A DNA stretch of 64,000 bases from Mycobacterium sp. 1245111.1 (GTDB taxonomy: Bacteria > Actinomycetota > Actinomycetes > Mycobacteriales > Mycobacteriaceae), in contig NZ_LZLV01000153.1 of NCBI RefSeq assembly GCF_001673405.1, forward strand, positions 109,462 through 173,461, read 5' to 3'. Below, one piece after another: positions 21,321 to 31,991 of this stretch (positions within the stretch are counted from its first letter, which is position 1; every line of letters begins with the position of its first letter). The position numbers were made by a program, and so were the translations under genes. Under the pieces are notes generated by a model. It was not told the DNA's origin, did not search any database, and saw only the letters and a program-made list of their open reading frames with translations.

Positions 21321-22166
21321 GTGGCGGCAATCACGTTGGACGGCAAAATCACCCGTGACGAAATCTTCGTCGACCTCAAGCAGCGGGTCGCGGCGCTGAC
21401 CGCGGCGGGGAAGACGCCCGGCCTCGGCACCGTCCTGGTGGGCGACGACCCGGGGTCGCAGGCCTACGTCCGCGGCAAGCACGCCGACTGCGCCAAGGTG
21501 GGCATCACCTCGCTGCGCCGCGACCTACCGGCCGACATCACCCAGGCCAAGCTCAACGAGACCATCGACGAACTCAACGCCAACCCGGAGTGCACCGGCT
21601 ACATCGTCCAGTTGCCGCTACCCAAGCACCTGGACGAGAACGCGGCGTTGGAGCGCATCGATCCGGCCAAGGACGCCGACGGACTGCATCCGACGAACCT
21701 CGGTCGGCTGGTGCTGATGGACCCCGCTCCATTGCCGTGTACCCCGCGCGGCATCGTGCACCTGCTGCGGCGCTTCGACGTCGAGATCGCCGGCGCGCAC
21801 GTGGTGGTGATCGGGCGCGGGGTGACGGTCGGTCGACCGCTCGGCCTGTTGCTGACCCGGCGGTCAGAGAACGCGACGGTAACGTTGTGCCACACCGGAA
21901 CTCGTGACCTCGCGGCGCTGACGAAGCAGGCCGACATCATCGTCGCCGGAGTCGGTGTGCCGCACATGCTGACAGCCGACATGGTGCGCCCCGGTGCCGC
22001 CGTGATCGACGTCGGCGTGAGCCGGGTCGACGACAAGCTCACCGGCGACGTGCATCCCGACGTCTGGGAGGTCGCGGGCCACGTATCGCCGAACCCCGGT
22101 GGCGTAGGCCCGTTGACGCGCGCGTTCCTGTTGACCAACGTCGTCGAGTTGGCCGAAGGCCGCTGA
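21321..22166 (+). CDS. folD: FolD, methylene-tetrahydrofolate dehydrogenase/cyclohydrolase
   Basis: The protein has 281 residues from the GTG at 21321 with GGAG upstream; the frame extends further upstream but overlaps the divergent gene. Motifs: GSQAYVRGKHADCAKVGI (with the catalytic Lys), GYIVQLPLPKHL, DPAKDADGLHPTNLG and GRGVTVGRPLGLLLT (NADP site). It interconverts 5,10-methylene-, methenyl- and 10-formyl-tetrahydrofolate in one-carbon metabolism. The next gene starts two bases after its stop. Confidence 0.97.
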   Translation: MAAITLDGKITRDEIFVDLKQRVAALTAAGKTPGLGTVLVGDDPGSQAYVRGKHADCAKVGITSLRRDLPADITQAKLNETIDELNANPECTGYIVQLPLPKHLDENAALERIDPAKDADGLHPTNLGRLVLMDPAPLPCTPRGIVHLLRRFDVEIAGAHVVVIGRGVTVGRPLGLLLTRRSENATVTLCHTGTRDLAALTKQADIIVAGVGVPHMLTADMVRPGAAVIDVGVSRVDDKLTGDVHPDVWEVAGHVSPNPGGVGPLTRAFLLTNVVELAEGR

Positions 22167-22168
22167 AC

Positions 22169-22441
22169 ATGCGGTGGCTGCGGCCGCAATGGCCGATCGT
22201 CGGGGTGGTGCTGATCTTCGTCGTGGCATTCACCTTGGCGGCGGCCAACTTCTGGCGCCGCGGCTCGCTGCTGATCGGGATCGGGGTCGGCGTGGCCGCG
22301 GTGCTGCGGCTGGCGTTGACGGACGACCGTGCAGGCCTATTGGTGGTGCGCAGCAAGGCAATCGACTTCACCATGATGGCTTCGGTCGCGGCGGCGATGG
22401 TCTACATCGCGTGGACGATCGACCCGCTGGGCACGCGTTAG
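22169..22441 (+). CDS. DUF3017 small membrane protein (Rv3355c-like)
   Basis: The protein has 90 residues and three predicted membrane helices: WPIVGVVLIFVVAFTLAAAN, SLLIGIGVGVAAVLRLAL and TMMASVAAAMVYIAWTI. The family is DUF3017, restricted to actinobacteria and usually next to folD. It begins two bases after the folD stop and is co-transcribed with it. Its stop overlaps that of the convergent DUF732 gene by 4 bp. Function is unknown. Confidence 0.85.
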   Translation: MRWLRPQWPIVGVVLIFVVAFTLAAANFWRRGSLLIGIGVGVAAVLRLALTDDRAGLLVVRSKAIDFTMMASVAAAMVYIAWTIDPLGTR

Positions 22442-22815
22442 ACGCCCGGAACGCCGATTACGCCGTTGCCGCCCATCAGGTTTGCCATCTGCTCGGGGCA
22501 ATAGGTCCGGATCGCGATGGTGGTGAAAAGCCGGGCCGCCTGCGGCGACATGCCCCGGTGCGCGACGCCCGACGCGGCGGCGGCGAAGTTGCCGCCCGGT
22601 GCAGCGAGCATCGGGCAGATGGACTGACCGACGGCCATCGCGTTGCCGGGTTCGCCGTATTCGACGCCGGCGTGGCTCAGTGCGTCGATGAAGTTGTCGT
22701 CGTTGGGATCTGCTCGGACCGGTGTGGAGAGCAAGGTGGCTACGGTGATCAGACATGCGACGCCGATTAGCGCGCGCACCGTCAACGGCTGATTCCTGAG
22801 CAACAAGATCCCCAT
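22438..22815 (-). CDS. Secreted DUF732 protein (Rv3354-like)
   Basis: The protein has 125 residues from the ATG at 22815. The signal sequence LTVRALIGVACLITVATLLS is cleaved near VRADPND. The mature DUF732 core has DDNFIDALSHAGVEY, then QSICPML and a second Cys in TYCPEQM, giving one disulphide. Rv3354 has been reported as a secreted protein affecting the host COP9 signalosome; I only transfer the family. Confidence 0.85.
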   Translation of the reverse strand: MGILLLRNQPLTVRALIGVACLITVATLLSTPVRADPNDDNFIDALSHAGVEYGEPGNAMAVGQSICPMLAAPGGNFAAAASGVAHRGMSPQAARLFTTIAIRTYCPEQMANLMGGNGVIGVPGV

Positions 22816-22949
22816 AGCCAGGAACTTTCGCTCACGGCCGTCACGTCCAGAACACGGCGCGGTAAAGTTTCGCACACGTTTGGGGCGACACGCGGTGATG
22901 CGCGTGGTGTCGCGGCGTGTCTTGGGTTCGCGTGCACGACAATTCGAGC

Positions 22950-24380
22950 ATGACGGGTGAGATCTCACGTCAGACGTTTCTGCGTGGCGCCGTAGGGGCG
23001 TTCGCTGCGGGTGCCTTTGCCGATCCGGTACGCGCCCTGGCGGCACCTGTGGCTTCCGGCTGGGATGGGCTGGCTATCGGGGGACAGGTCATTCAGCCTG
23101 AATCCCCGCAATTCGGTTCGGCCAAAGCGGTTTTCAACACCAACTTCAACGGGTTGGCGCCGGCGGCGGTGGTCGTTCCGACGTCGGTGGCCGACGTGCA
23201 GAAGGCGATGGCGTTTGCCGCCACCAACAATGTGAAGGTCGCTCCCCGCGGCGGCGGGCATTCGTATGTGGGTGCTTCGACCGCGAACGGCGCGATGGTG
23301 CTCGATCTGCGTCAACTGCCTGGCGGCATCGACTATGACCCCGCTAGTGGTTTGATCACAGTTCCGCCCGCGACGAGTCTGTATGCGATGCACCAGGTGC
23401 TGGCGGCGGCGGGCCGGGGGATTCCGACGGGAACGTGCCCGTCGGTCGGCGCCGCGGGCCATGCGTTGGGTGGTGGATTGGGTGCGCATTCCCGGCACGC
23501 CGGCCTGATGTCGGACGCGCTGCGATCCGGCACGGTGGTGTTGCCGGGCGGTCAAGCGGTCACCGCATCGGCTGATTCTCAGCCCGACCTGTTTTGGGGA
23601 CTGCGCGGCGGCGGGGGCGGAAACTTCGGCGTAACAACATCGTTGACGTTTGCGACGTTCCCGGCCACCGAGGTCGACGTGGTCAATCTCAACTTTCCGC
23701 CGCAGTCCTTCGCGCAGGTGTTGCTGGGCTGGCAGAACTGGTTGCGGACCGCCGACCGCAGCTGGTGGGCGCTGGCGGATGCCACCGTCGACCCGATGGG
23801 CACGCATTGCCGCATTCTCGCGACGAGCCCGGTCGGATCGGGGGCCGGTGTGGCGTCGGCGATTACGTCGGCCGTCGGGCTTCAGCCGAGCGGCACGGAG
23901 AATCACACGTTCAACTACCTGGACCTGACGAATTACCTCGCGGCCAACAATCTCAATCCGGCACCGCTCGGATATGCTGGTGGCTCAGACGTTTTCGCGA
24001 CTTTGACGCCGGCCGCCGCGCAGGGGATCGCCGCGGCGGTCGACGCGTTTCCGCGCGGAGCGGGCCGGATGCTGGCGATCATGCACGCGTTGGATGGCGC
24101 GTTGGCCGACGTGCCGGTCGGTGCGTCGGCATTTCCGTGGCGGCGGCAGTCGTCGTTGGTGCAGTGGTACGTCGAGACCGCCGGCGACCCGTCCGCGGCC
24201 CTCGGCTGGCTCGCTACCGCGCATCGGGCCGTGCAGCCGTATTCGGTTGGCGGGTATGTGAATTACCTCGAGGCGGGGCAGCCGGCGTCGCGGTACTTCG
24301 GCCCGAATCTGTCGCGGCTGAATGCGGTTCGGCAGAAGTACGACCCGGGTCGGGTGATGTTCTCCGGCATGCCAGTCTGA
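22950..24380 (+). CDS. Berberine-bridge-type FAD-linked oxidoreductase
   Basis: The protein has 476 residues from the ATG at 22950. A short export-like N-terminus (SRQTFLRGAVGAFAAGAFA) resembles a Tat signal but has only one Arg at the key place. The FAD-binding PCMH domain has APRGGGHSYVG with the His that covalently carries FAD in this family, GTCPSVGAAGHALGGGLG and GLRGGGGGNFGVTT. The C-terminal BBE motif (YVNYLEAG, NAVRQKYDPGRVMF) is present. Substrates of the mycobacterial members (sugars, phenols or alkaloid-like molecules) are unknown. Confidence 0.85.
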   Translation: MTGEISRQTFLRGAVGAFAAGAFADPVRALAAPVASGWDGLAIGGQVIQPESPQFGSAKAVFNTNFNGLAPAAVVVPTSVADVQKAMAFAATNNVKVAPRGGGHSYVGASTANGAMVLDLRQLPGGIDYDPASGLITVPPATSLYAMHQVLAAAGRGIPTGTCPSVGAAGHALGGGLGAHSRHAGLMSDALRSGTVVLPGGQAVTASADSQPDLFWGLRGGGGGNFGVTTSLTFATFPATEVDVVNLNFPPQSFAQVLLGWQNWLRTADRSWWALADATVDPMGTHCRILATSPVGSGAGVASAITSAVGLQPSGTENHTFNYLDLTNYLAANNLNPAPLGYAGGSDVFATLTPAAAQGIAAAVDAFPRGAGRMLAIMHALDGALADVPVGASAFPWRRQSSLVQWYVETAGDPSAALGWLATAHRAVQPYSVGGYVNYLEAGQPASRYFGPNLSRLNAVRQKYDPGRVMFSGMPV

Positions 24381-24391
24381 CGTCCATGTCC

Positions 24392-24452
24392 GCGAAACAG
24401 AAGCCAGGGTCGTCATTCGTCCAATTTCGCAGCCACTGCTTCTGTTTCGCGA
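24392..24452. repeat. 14-bp perfect inverted repeat between convergent genes
   Basis: CGCGAAACAGAAGC (24392-24405) and its exact complement GCTTCTGTTTCGCG (24439-24452), 33 bp apart. It lies between the stops of the berberine-type gene and the methyltransferase. It may be a long-loop transcription terminator or a small mobile-repeat remnant. Confidence 0.55.
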
Positions 24453-24467
24453 TGCGCCTGCGGGGGA

Positions 24468-25199
24468 TTAGGACAGCGTCGCCCGCACGCACACCGTGAT
24501 GTAGGGCAGCGCAAGGCCGCCGGCGTTGGCCAACGCGGGATGGGTGGTCAGCAACTCGCGCACTTGGTCGAGCGTCTTGGTACGCACCTGGGTCGGCGAG
24601 GTGATGCAGTAGCTGCGCGACGCGACCAGATCGATCAGTGCTTGCGGCGTAAGGTAATTCGTCCACTCCACCTGATGGCGATCCACGTCGGTGAACGGCT
24701 CGGGCAGTGTCACGTGGTCGCGCATCGGGTCGCCGTCGCGGCCGATGATGCTGCCCAATTCCCTTACCCAGCCGGATCGCTCGTCGCGGGTGTTCCACAC
24801 CAAACCCAGTCGGCCGCCCGGCCGCAGCACCCGGGCCAGCTCGGGAATCGCTCGCGCCGGATTGAACCAATGCCACGCCTGCGCGACGAGCACCGCGTCA
24901 ACACTGTTGTCCGCCAACGGAATTTCCTCCGCAGTACCGAGCAGCGCGGGGGTGTCGGGCAGGGATGTGCGCAGCACTTCCAGCATCTCGGCGATCGGGT
25001 CGACGGCGACCACGTCCAGCCCGCGCTCCACCAGTCGGCTGGTCAGCTTGCCGGTCCCGGCGCCGAGGTCGAGCACGTCGCGGGCGCCGGGCGGCAGCAG
25101 CCAGTCGATCGCCTCAGGCGGATACGACGGGCGCCCACGCTCGTACGCGGCCGCTTCAGAGCCAAATGACAGTGAGCGGGCCTGGGGAGACTGAGTCAC
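24468..25199 (-). CDS. Class I SAM-dependent methyltransferase (Rv3342-like)
   Basis: The protein has 243 residues from the GTG at 25199, which overlaps the metX stop (GTGA); 243 is also the length I recall for Rv3342. Motif I is VLDLGAGTGKLTSRL, motif II DVVAVDPIAEML, then VDAVLVAQAWHWFNPARA and LARVLRPGGRLGLVWNTRDE, the methyltransferase type-11 pattern. Tight coupling to metX and metY places it in the SAM-IV-controlled operon, so it probably uses SAM in a reaction linked to methionine or homocysteine metabolism. The substrate is unknown. Confidence 0.88.
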   Translation of the reverse strand: MTQSPQARSLSFGSEAAAYERGRPSYPPEAIDWLLPPGARDVLDLGAGTGKLTSRLVERGLDVVAVDPIAEMLEVLRTSLPDTPALLGTAEEIPLADNSVDAVLVAQAWHWFNPARAIPELARVLRPGGRLGLVWNTRDERSGWVRELGSIIGRDGDPMRDHVTLPEPFTDVDRHQVEWTNYLTPQALIDLVASRSYCITSPTQVRTKTLDQVRELLTTHPALANAGGLALPYITVCVRATLS

Positions 25200-26335
25200 C
25201 GCGAACACGCACCCTTCGCCGCGGCCAAATCCAGGGTCTGCCTGACCAATGCCCCGACCGCGTCGGTCTCCACCAGGAATCCGTCGTGTCCGTAGATCGA
25301 ATCGACCACCTGAAGCCCGTCGCATCCCGGTAGCAGCGCGGCCAGTTCCTCCTGCAGCCGCAGCGGATAGAGCCGGTCGGAGGTGATGCCACCGACCACT
25401 GTCGGCACCGGACAGCCGCGCAGGGCCGCCTCGACACCGCCGCGGCCCCGACCGACGTCGTGACTGGACAGCGATTCGGTCAGCACCACGTAGCTGCCGG
25501 CGTCGAAGCGCGATACCAGCTTGTCGCCTTGGTGCTCCAGATAGCTCTGCACCGCGTAGCGGCCACCCAACGACGGATCCTCGTCACCCTGAGCCTCATT
25601 GGCGAACCGCGTGTCCAGCTCCACCTCGCCGCGGTAGGTCAGGTGGGCGAAGCGGCGGGCGATCTCTAACCCGGCGTCTGGGCTGCGACCGGTGTCGTAG
25701 TAGTCGCCACCCTGCCAGTTCGGGTCGGCCTTGATCGCCGCGATCTGCGTGCACTGCGTCCCGATCTGGTCGGCGGTGGCTCGCGCCCCCACCGCCAGCA
25801 ACAGGCCGGCGCCTACCGCGTCGGGATGCGAAACCATCCATTCCAGCGCTCGTGCGCCGCCCATCGACCCGCCGAGCACAGCAGCGACTTCGGTGATGCC
25901 CAGCGCCGCCAGCGCGGCCACGTCAGCCTCGACCTGATCGCGGATCGAGACCAGGGGAAACCTTGAGCCCCAAGGCTTTCCATCCGAAGCCAGTGAACTC
26001 GGCCCGGTCGAGCCGCGGCAGCCGCCCAGCACGTTCGTGGCGACCGCGCACCATCGGTCGGTGTCGATCGGCGCGCCCGGGCCCGCGATTCCGTCCCACC
26101 AACCCGGCGTGGGGTGCCCGCGTCCTGCCGGCCCGGTGATGTGCGAGTCGCCGGTCAGTGCGTGCAGGACCACGACGACGTTGTCGCGGGTTGGTGACAG
26201 CTCGCCCCAACGCTGCACCGCGATGCTGACGTCGTCGAGCACCACGCCGTTTTCCAAGGTCAGCGAGCCCACATCGACGATGCCGACCTCGCCTTCGGCG
26301 GGCAGCGTCTGTGTCGGCATGTCAGAGATTGTCAC
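25196..26335 (-). CDS. metX: MetX, homoserine O-acetyltransferase
   Basis: The protein has 379 residues from the GTG at 26335 with GAGGAGG upstream; an ATG at 26353 is possible but is less well placed. It is an alpha/beta-hydrolase fold enzyme: VVVLHALTGDSHITGP, TNVLGGCRGSTGPSSL, and the nucleophile Ser in VLGGSMGGARALEW. The catalytic Asp/His are in the ITSDRLYPL and YGHDGFLVE segments. It acetylates homoserine for methionine synthesis. It is often named metA in mycobacteria. It lies 27 bp downstream of metY. Confidence 0.96.
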   Translation of the reverse strand: MTISDMPTQTLPAEGEVGIVDVGSLTLENGVVLDDVSIAVQRWGELSPTRDNVVVVLHALTGDSHITGPAGRGHPTPGWWDGIAGPGAPIDTDRWCAVATNVLGGCRGSTGPSSLASDGKPWGSRFPLVSIRDQVEADVAALAALGITEVAAVLGGSMGGARALEWMVSHPDAVGAGLLLAVGARATADQIGTQCTQIAAIKADPNWQGGDYYDTGRSPDAGLEIARRFAHLTYRGEVELDTRFANEAQGDEDPSLGGRYAVQSYLEHQGDKLVSRFDAGSYVVLTESLSSHDVGRGRGGVEAALRGCPVPTVVGGITSDRLYPLRLQEELAALLPGCDGLQVVDSIYGHDGFLVETDAVGALVRQTLDLAAAKGACSR

Positions 26336-26362
26336 CTTGCGCCTCCTCGTCAAAGGGCCGGC

Positions 26363-27724
26363 TCAGAACGCCGCCGCGGCATGCGGATCGCGGTCGCCGG
26401 CAGCTGAGACACCGCCAAATGGGCGAGCGGCGGCGAAGCCGAGTTCGAGGTCGGCCAGGATGTCGTCGATACCTTCGATACCCACCGCCAGCCGCACCAA
26501 TCCGGGGCTGACCCCGGCGGACAGCTGCTCGGCGGCGCTGAGCTGAGCGTGGGTCGTCGACGCCGGGTGAATCACCAGCGACCGCACGTCACCGATGTTG
26601 GCGACGTGGCTGTGCAACTTCAGCGCGTTGACAAACGCCTTGCCGGCCTCGACCCCGCCGTTTAGCTCGAAGGACAACACGGCGCCAGTTCCCTTGGGCG
26701 CCAGCTGCTTTGCCCGCTCGTGCCACGGCGAGCCCGGCAGTCCCGCGTAGTTGACCGACAGCACCTGGTCATGGCCGTCCAGGTATTCGGCGACCCGCTG
26801 CGCGTTGGCGACGTGCCGCTCGATGCGCAGGCTCAGCGTTTCCAGGCCTTGGGCAACCAGGAACGCGTTGAACGGCGAGGCCGCCGAACCCAGGTCACGC
26901 AGCAGTTGTACCCGCGCCTTGAGCGCGAACGCCGGCGGCCCGAGCTCGGCGTACACCACCCCGTGGTAGCTGGGGTCGGGGACGGTGAATCCGGGAAAGC
27001 GGCCCTGCGTCCAGTCGAATGTGCCGCCGTCGACGATCACTCCAGCGATCGCTGCGCCGTGGCCACCGAGATATTTGGTGGCCGAATGCACCACGATGTC
27101 GGCGCCGTGGGCGATCGGCTGGATCAGGTACGGGGTGGCGACGGTGTTGTCGACGATCAGCGGTACACCGCTCTCGTGCGCCACTGCGGAGACGCCCGGG
27201 ACGTCCAGGATGTCGATCTTCGGATTGGAGATCGTCTCGGCGAAGAACGCCTTGGTGTTGGGTCGCACCGCGGCCCGCCACGAGTCCAGGTCGTCGGGGT
27301 CTTCCACGAAGCTGACCTCGACGCCCAGCTTGGGCAGCGAGTAGTGGAACAGGTTGTACGTGCCGCCGTAGAGCCGTGGACTGGACACGATATGGTCGCC
27401 GGCGGCCGCCAGGTTGAGGATCGCGAACGTCTCGGCCGCCTGGCCGGAGGACAGGAACAGAGCGGCCACGCCGCCCTCCAGCGCGGCGATGCGCTGTTCG
27501 ACGACGTCGGTGGTCGGGTTGCCGATGCGGGTGTAGATGTTGCCCGGTACTTCCAGCCCGAACAGCGCCGCGGCGTGCGAGGTGTCCTCGAAGACGTAGG
27601 ACGTGGTCTGGTAGATCGGCAGCGCGCGGGCGCCGGTGGCCGGGCAGGGTTGCTGGCCGACGTGGATCTGTTTGGTCTCGAACAACCAGTGCTCGGTGGG
27701 ATCGGGGGTGTTATCGGAGCTCAT
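26363..27724 (-). CDS. metY: O-acetylhomoserine sulfhydrylase (MetY; metC in M. tuberculosis naming)
   Basis: The protein has 453 residues. It is a Cys/Met-metabolism PLP enzyme: GNIYTRIGNPTTDVVEQRIA, LFLSSGQAAETFAIL, AETISNPKIDILD, and the PLP-binding Lys in HSATKYLGGHG. It makes homocysteine directly from O-acetylhomoserine and sulfide. It is the first structural gene after the SAM-IV riboswitch and heads the metY-metX-methyltransferase operon. Confidence 0.95.
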   Translation of the reverse strand: MSSDNTPDPTEHWLFETKQIHVGQQPCPATGARALPIYQTTSYVFEDTSHAAALFGLEVPGNIYTRIGNPTTDVVEQRIAALEGGVAALFLSSGQAAETFAILNLAAAGDHIVSSPRLYGGTYNLFHYSLPKLGVEVSFVEDPDDLDSWRAAVRPNTKAFFAETISNPKIDILDVPGVSAVAHESGVPLIVDNTVATPYLIQPIAHGADIVVHSATKYLGGHGAAIAGVIVDGGTFDWTQGRFPGFTVPDPSYHGVVYAELGPPAFALKARVQLLRDLGSAASPFNAFLVAQGLETLSLRIERHVANAQRVAEYLDGHDQVLSVNYAGLPGSPWHERAKQLAPKGTGAVLSFELNGGVEAGKAFVNALKLHSHVANIGDVRSLVIHPASTTHAQLSAAEQLSAGVSPGLVRLAVGIEGIDDILADLELGFAAARPFGGVSAAGDRDPHAAAAF

Positions 27725-27811
27725 GGTTGGTTGCTTTCGTCAGAAGTGTGGTCGTTTTGCTGCGGCGGCCGGGGACGTCATGTCAACCACGACGTCGACC
27801 AGCGGTCCGGT

Positions 27812-27856
27812 TCAGCAGCTACGACGCATGATGGCCCAGCCCACGTAGGTGCGCAT
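27812..27856 (-). CDS. 14-residue upstream ORF between riboswitch and metY
   Basis: On the minus strand an ATG at 27856, preceded by AGGGA at good spacing, opens MRTYVGWAIMRRSC and stops at TGA (27814-27812). It begins 38 bp after the SAM-IV aptamer and ends 87 bp before metY. The last four codons are Arg-Arg-Ser-Cys. It resembles the short leader peptides ending near cysteine codons that are proposed to sense cysteine in actinobacteria. Coding is inferred from the ribosome site and placement only. Confidence 0.45.
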   Translation of the reverse strand: MRTYVGWAIMRRSC

Positions 27857-27894
27857 CAGGTTTCCCTGTCTACTCCGGGGGGCCCATCACGGCG

Positions 27895-28014
27895 GACCCG
27901 CGCTTGCCGCGTAGCCGGTGATGGCTACGAAACCTGGTCCTCACCCGGAGCACCCCACCGCGGTTGGAGGGTTGCCGGCCAGCAAGCCGGGGCTTGACGC
28001 TGGCGCTCATGACC
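27895..28014 (-). promoter_or_regulatory. SAM-IV riboswitch controlling metY-metX
   Basis: Read on the minus strand the element starts GGTCATGAGCGCCAGCG, continues through CAAGCCCCGGCTTGCTGG, CCGGCAACCCTCC, GGTGGGGTGC and GGATGACC-like pairing, has the CACCGGCTACGCGG helix, and ends GCAAGCGCGGGTC. Order and many positions match the mycobacterial SAM-IV aptamer (about 119 nt) as I remember it. It binds S-adenosylmethionine and lowers expression of the downstream sulfhydrylase operon. The expression platform includes the short ORF at 27812-27856. The 430-bp gap 27725-28154 holds only this element, the short ORF and the icd2 promoter region. Confidence 0.92.
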
Positions 28015-28154
28015 AAAGTGGAGCTTAGCTCATCAAGGCGAATGCGTGCCAGCGGCCGGATCGAGGTCGACAGCAGCGGAAACACCCTTGATAACGTGGC
28101 AGCAAGATTGACCGCGAACCCCTCAGGATCTAACCGATACCGGGAGAAACCACT

Positions 28155-30395
<2,241 letters not shown>

Positions 30396-30416
30396 GCCGC
30401 CGGGAGGGATTGGGCC

Positions 30417-31457
30417 TCAGTCCACCAGGCCGCGCAGCGTCTCGATCAGCTTCACCCGCTCGTTAGCGGTCGCCGCGACCGGCACCACGTTCAAGGTGGT
30501 CACACCCGCCTCGCGGAAGGCCGCGATTCGTTCCTTGACGAATCCCGGCGTTCCGATCAGCGAGACGTCGCGGACCAGCTCGTCGGGCACCGCCTTGGCG
30601 GCGGCTTCCTTGTCGCCGGCGAGGTAGAGCTCCTGGATGCGGTCGGCCTGCGGCCCGTAGCCGTACCGGGTGGCCAGCGTGTGGTAGAAGTTCTTGCCCT
30701 TGGCGCCCATGCCGCCGATGTAGAGCGCGAGATGCGGCTTGACGATTTCCCTCAGCGGCTCGACGTTTTCGCCGATCGCCAGCGTCGGTCCGGCGTACAC
30801 ATCGAGGTCGCCCAACGCCGGGTCGCGCTTGGACCGGCCCTCGGTCAACGCCTTGCCCCAGACGTCGTGCGCCTTCTCCGGAAGGAAGAAGATCGGCTGC
30901 CACCCCTCGGCGAGTTCGGCGGCCAGCTCGACGTTCTTGGGTCCCAGCGCGGCGATCAGAATCGGAATGCGTTCGCGGACAGGCTTATTGATCAGCTTCA
31001 AGGGCTTGCCCAAGCCGGTGCCGCGATCGGCCGGCAACGGGATCTCGTAGTGCTCGCCCTGGTACTGCAGCTTCTCGCGCCGCCAGACCGCGCGGCAGAT
31101 CTCGATGACCTCACGGGTACGCGCGATCGGTGCGTCGTAGCGAACGCCGTGAAAGCCCTCGATTACCTGCGGTCCCGAAGCGCCGAGGCCCAGGGTGAAT
31201 CGACCATCGGAGACATAGTCCAGCCCGGCTGCGGTCATCGCGGTCAGCGTGGGCGTGCGGGTGTAGAGCTGCAGGATGCCCGAGGCCAGCTCGACCCGGT
31301 CGGTGCTGGCCGCCAGGTAGCCGAGCCCGCTCACCGCGTCGTACGAATACGCCTCGGGAACAAAGACGATGTCCAATCCGGCGCGCTCCAGGTCGGCCAC
31401 CTCGGCGGCGACCTCCTTGAAGCCGCCCGCGTAGTTGATCCCTAATCCGATGCGCAT
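30417..31457 (-). CDS. LLM-class F420-dependent oxidoreductase
   Basis: The protein has 346 residues of the luciferase-like TIM-barrel family: MRIGLGINYAGGFKEVAAE, DIVFVPEAYSYDAVSGLGYLA, VELASGILQLYTRTP, FTLGLGASGPQVIEGFHG. The KPLKLINKPVRERIPILIAA and PGFVKERIAAFREAGVTTL segments are typical of mycobacterial F420 members (TIGR03559-like). It uses F420H2 to reduce or oxidise an unknown substrate. It is convergent with icd2 and lies just downstream of the SnoaL-like gene in the same orientation. Confidence 0.9.
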   Translation of the reverse strand: MRIGLGINYAGGFKEVAAEVADLERAGLDIVFVPEAYSYDAVSGLGYLAASTDRVELASGILQLYTRTPTLTAMTAAGLDYVSDGRFTLGLGASGPQVIEGFHGVRYDAPIARTREVIEICRAVWRREKLQYQGEHYEIPLPADRGTGLGKPLKLINKPVRERIPILIAALGPKNVELAAELAEGWQPIFFLPEKAHDVWGKALTEGRSKRDPALGDLDVYAGPTLAIGENVEPLREIVKPHLALYIGGMGAKGKNFYHTLATRYGYGPQADRIQELYLAGDKEAAAKAVPDELVRDVSLIGTPGFVKERIAAFREAGVTTLNVVPVAATANERVKLIETLRGLVD

Positions 31458-31477
31458 GCCTGGCTGCTCCCTCTGCT

Positions 31478-31900
31478 TTAGGCCCGGGCGAACTGGTCGG
31501 CCAGTTCGACGGCTTCCTGCTGGATTCTCGGAAATTGTGCGCCCATCGCTTCGGACAACGCCGTCGCTCCGGAAAGCGGTCGCACCATCACCTTAAAGTC
31601 GTCGATCAGACCGTCCGCATTGACGTGGATGAAGTCGCAGCCGTTGACCGTGACGCCGGGGGCGCCAACGATCCCGGTCTCGAACTCCAGCGCGTGCAGA
31701 CCGGTCTCGGCGTCGTGGATTTCGCGCACGTAGCGGAAGTTTTCGAAGACCCGCAGCACCCCGCGAAGGATCGCCGCCGTGATCGGCTTGCCGGCGTAAG
31801 GCTTGAAGGCCACCGGGCTGGTGAACACGACGTCTTCGGCGAGCAGGGCCTGGATGGCGGCTTCGTCGCGATTTTCGACCGCCGTGCGGAACGGGTGCAT
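31478..31900 (-). CDS. SnoaL-like / NTF2-fold protein
   Basis: The protein has 140 residues. MHPFRTAVENRDEAAIQALLAEDVVFTSP, an ITAAILRGVLRVFENFRYV helix and GVTVNGCDFIHVNADGLIDDFKVMVRP form the cone-shaped NTF2/SnoaL fold, used by small isomerases, dehydratases and ligand-binding proteins. No catalytic assignment is possible. It is divergent from a PadR regulator across 91 bp and probably controlled by it. Confidence 0.8.
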   Translation of the reverse strand: MHPFRTAVENRDEAAIQALLAEDVVFTSPVAFKPYAGKPITAAILRGVLRVFENFRYVREIHDAETGLHALEFETGIVGAPGVTVNGCDFIHVNADGLIDDFKVMVRPLSGATALSEAMGAQFPRIQQEAVELADQFARA

Positions 31901-31991
31901 CGGATACCTCGAATGGTCAATTTGTTGAATAGGTGGTGCCTGACACTAGCGAATAATCAACTTTTTTACTAGTAGCGGATACGATGACCAC
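31901..31991. promoter_or_regulatory. Divergent control region of PadR and SnoaL-like genes
   Basis: The 91-bp gap is AT-rich for this chromosome. It has a GTTGAATA ... AATAATCAAC imperfect dyad (about 31925-31955) and a TACTAGTA palindrome near 31969. PadR repressors usually bind such AT-rich dyads near their own promoter. Confidence 0.45.
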
